A stretch of DNA of 15,628 nt. It comes from Reyranella sp. GTDB lineage: Bacteria > Pseudomonadota > Alphaproteobacteria > Reyranellales > Reyranellaceae. The translations under genes and the position numbers were made by a program. Within the stretch, counting starts at the first letter, position 1. The number at the start of each line of letters is the position of its first letter. This document shows positions 15,164 to 15,628 of the stretch, piece after piece. The DNA is taken from positions 1 through 15,628 of the forward strand of contig JADHLS010000031.1 in NCBI GenBank assembly GCA_016780605.1. The letters are read 5' to 3'. The notes under the pieces were generated by a model. That model ran no database searches. It was not told where the DNA came from and saw only the letters and a list, made by a program, of their open reading frames with translations.

Positions 15164-15628
15164 CTACTTAATCGAGTGGGCTCCGCGCAGGCCGTCGAGA
15201 AGCGCCAGCGTGACCTTCTGGCGCTCCGAGGCGGCGCCTTGAAGGATGTCGCGCAGGCCAAATCCGACCTGGTAGCGGCGCAGGGCGATCAGCACTCGGC
15301 CGAGATCGCGCTGGGAGTATCGCGCAATCGCCTGCGCATTCTTGGCTGCTCGGAGGCCCAGATCGCTGGGCTCGAGAAGATGGATCACATCGATGCTGAG
15401 ACCATCGTATCGGCGCCGATCGGCGGCACGGTGATCCAGCGCAAAATCGGATTGGGCCAGTACATCACCGGCGGCGGCAACGATCCGGTCTTCACGGTCG
15501 GCGATCTCGCGAGCGTGTGGTTGATCGCCAACGTGCGCGAATCCGACGCCCCCAAGATGAAGGTGGGCGCGCCGATCGAGGCCTCGGTGCTGGCTTATCC
15601 CAATCGTACCTTCAATGCCAAGCTCGCC
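15164..15628 (+). pseudogene. 5'-truncated RND efflux periplasmic adaptor (HlyD/CzcB-like), runs off window
   Basis: The frame opens after a stop at 15161 and continues to the window edge (155 codons; first usable GTG at 15176, no ribosome site). It encodes only the later part of a membrane fusion protein. The tip and second helix of the coiled-coil hairpin come first (KRQRDLLALRGGALKDVAQA, then AEIALGVSRNRLRILG). The returning half of the lipoyl domain follows (IVSAPIGGTVIQRKIGLGQY), then the start of the beta-barrel (VFTVGDLASVWLIANVRESD). The signal peptide, first lipoyl half and first helix, roughly 150-200 residues, have no room because adhP ends at 15124. The junction lies between about 15125 and 15190. 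CzcB-like or multidrug specificity cannot be decided. It is a pseudogene unless an assembly join is at fault. Confidence 0.8.

Noticed and set aside
1..15628. CRISPR array, tRNA, insertion sequence, phage or defence system
   Set aside because: No repeat-spacer pattern, tRNA-like cloverleaf, transposase, integrase or defence-type protein was seen; the content is metabolic.

Overview
The window is GC-rich, densely coding bacterial DNA, most likely from an alphaproteobacterium (Rhizobiales or Rhodospirillales type). I base this on codon usage, protein families, and repeated TTGAT-N4-ATCAA sites of the FNR/FixK class. It holds a central-carbon and reserve-polysaccharide cluster. No rRNA, tRNA, CRISPR array, transposase or integrase was seen.

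Layout. (1) 1-1221, minus: glycogen synthase glgA, cut by the window edge. (2) 1508-6198, plus: glgB (branching enzyme), a gutted 97-codon remnant of glgX (debranching enzyme), and malQ (4-alpha-glucanotransferase), tightly packed and probably one operon. (3) 6489-10240, plus: a small secreted Gln/Met/His-rich protein of unknown function, a GH1 beta-glucosidase, a glucokinase and an SbmA/YddA-like ABC permease without its ATPase domain. The last three overlap end to start. (4) 10257-12338, minus: a 62-codon 5' fragment of pntA, then zwf (glucose-6-phosphate dehydrogenase), then an unrecognised 116-codon ORF joined to zwf by a GTGA overlap. (5) 12454-13845, minus: an aldehyde dehydrogenase of the succinate-semialdehyde (Sad/YneI) type. 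(6) 14099-15124, plus and divergent from it: a zinc alcohol dehydrogenase (AdhP type). (7) 15164-15628, plus: a 5'-truncated periplasmic adaptor of an RND efflux pump, running off the window.

How the genes fit together. GlgA and GlgB build and branch glycogen, MalQ rearranges maltodextrins, the beta-glucosidase and glucokinase feed glucose-6-phosphate, Zwf sends it to the oxidative pentose phosphate or Entner-Doudoroff route, and the aldehyde and alcohol dehydrogenases handle fermentation-type redox chemistry. glgA, glgB, the small-protein/beta-glucosidase unit, adh and perhaps aldh each have a TTGAT-N4-ATCAA-like site about 21-23 bases upstream of a plausible -10 element. This is the geometry of a class II FNR/FixK-activated promoter. 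The cluster therefore reads as an oxygen-responsive storage and fermentation regulon.

The second theme is gene loss. glgX is internally deleted, pntA keeps only its start, the efflux adaptor keeps only its 3' part, and the ABC permease has no ATPase. These scars lie at the joins between otherwise intact modules whose base composition also appears to differ. I found no wholly new system. The shared promoter architecture, the scars and the uncharacterised small secreted protein are the points worth following up.
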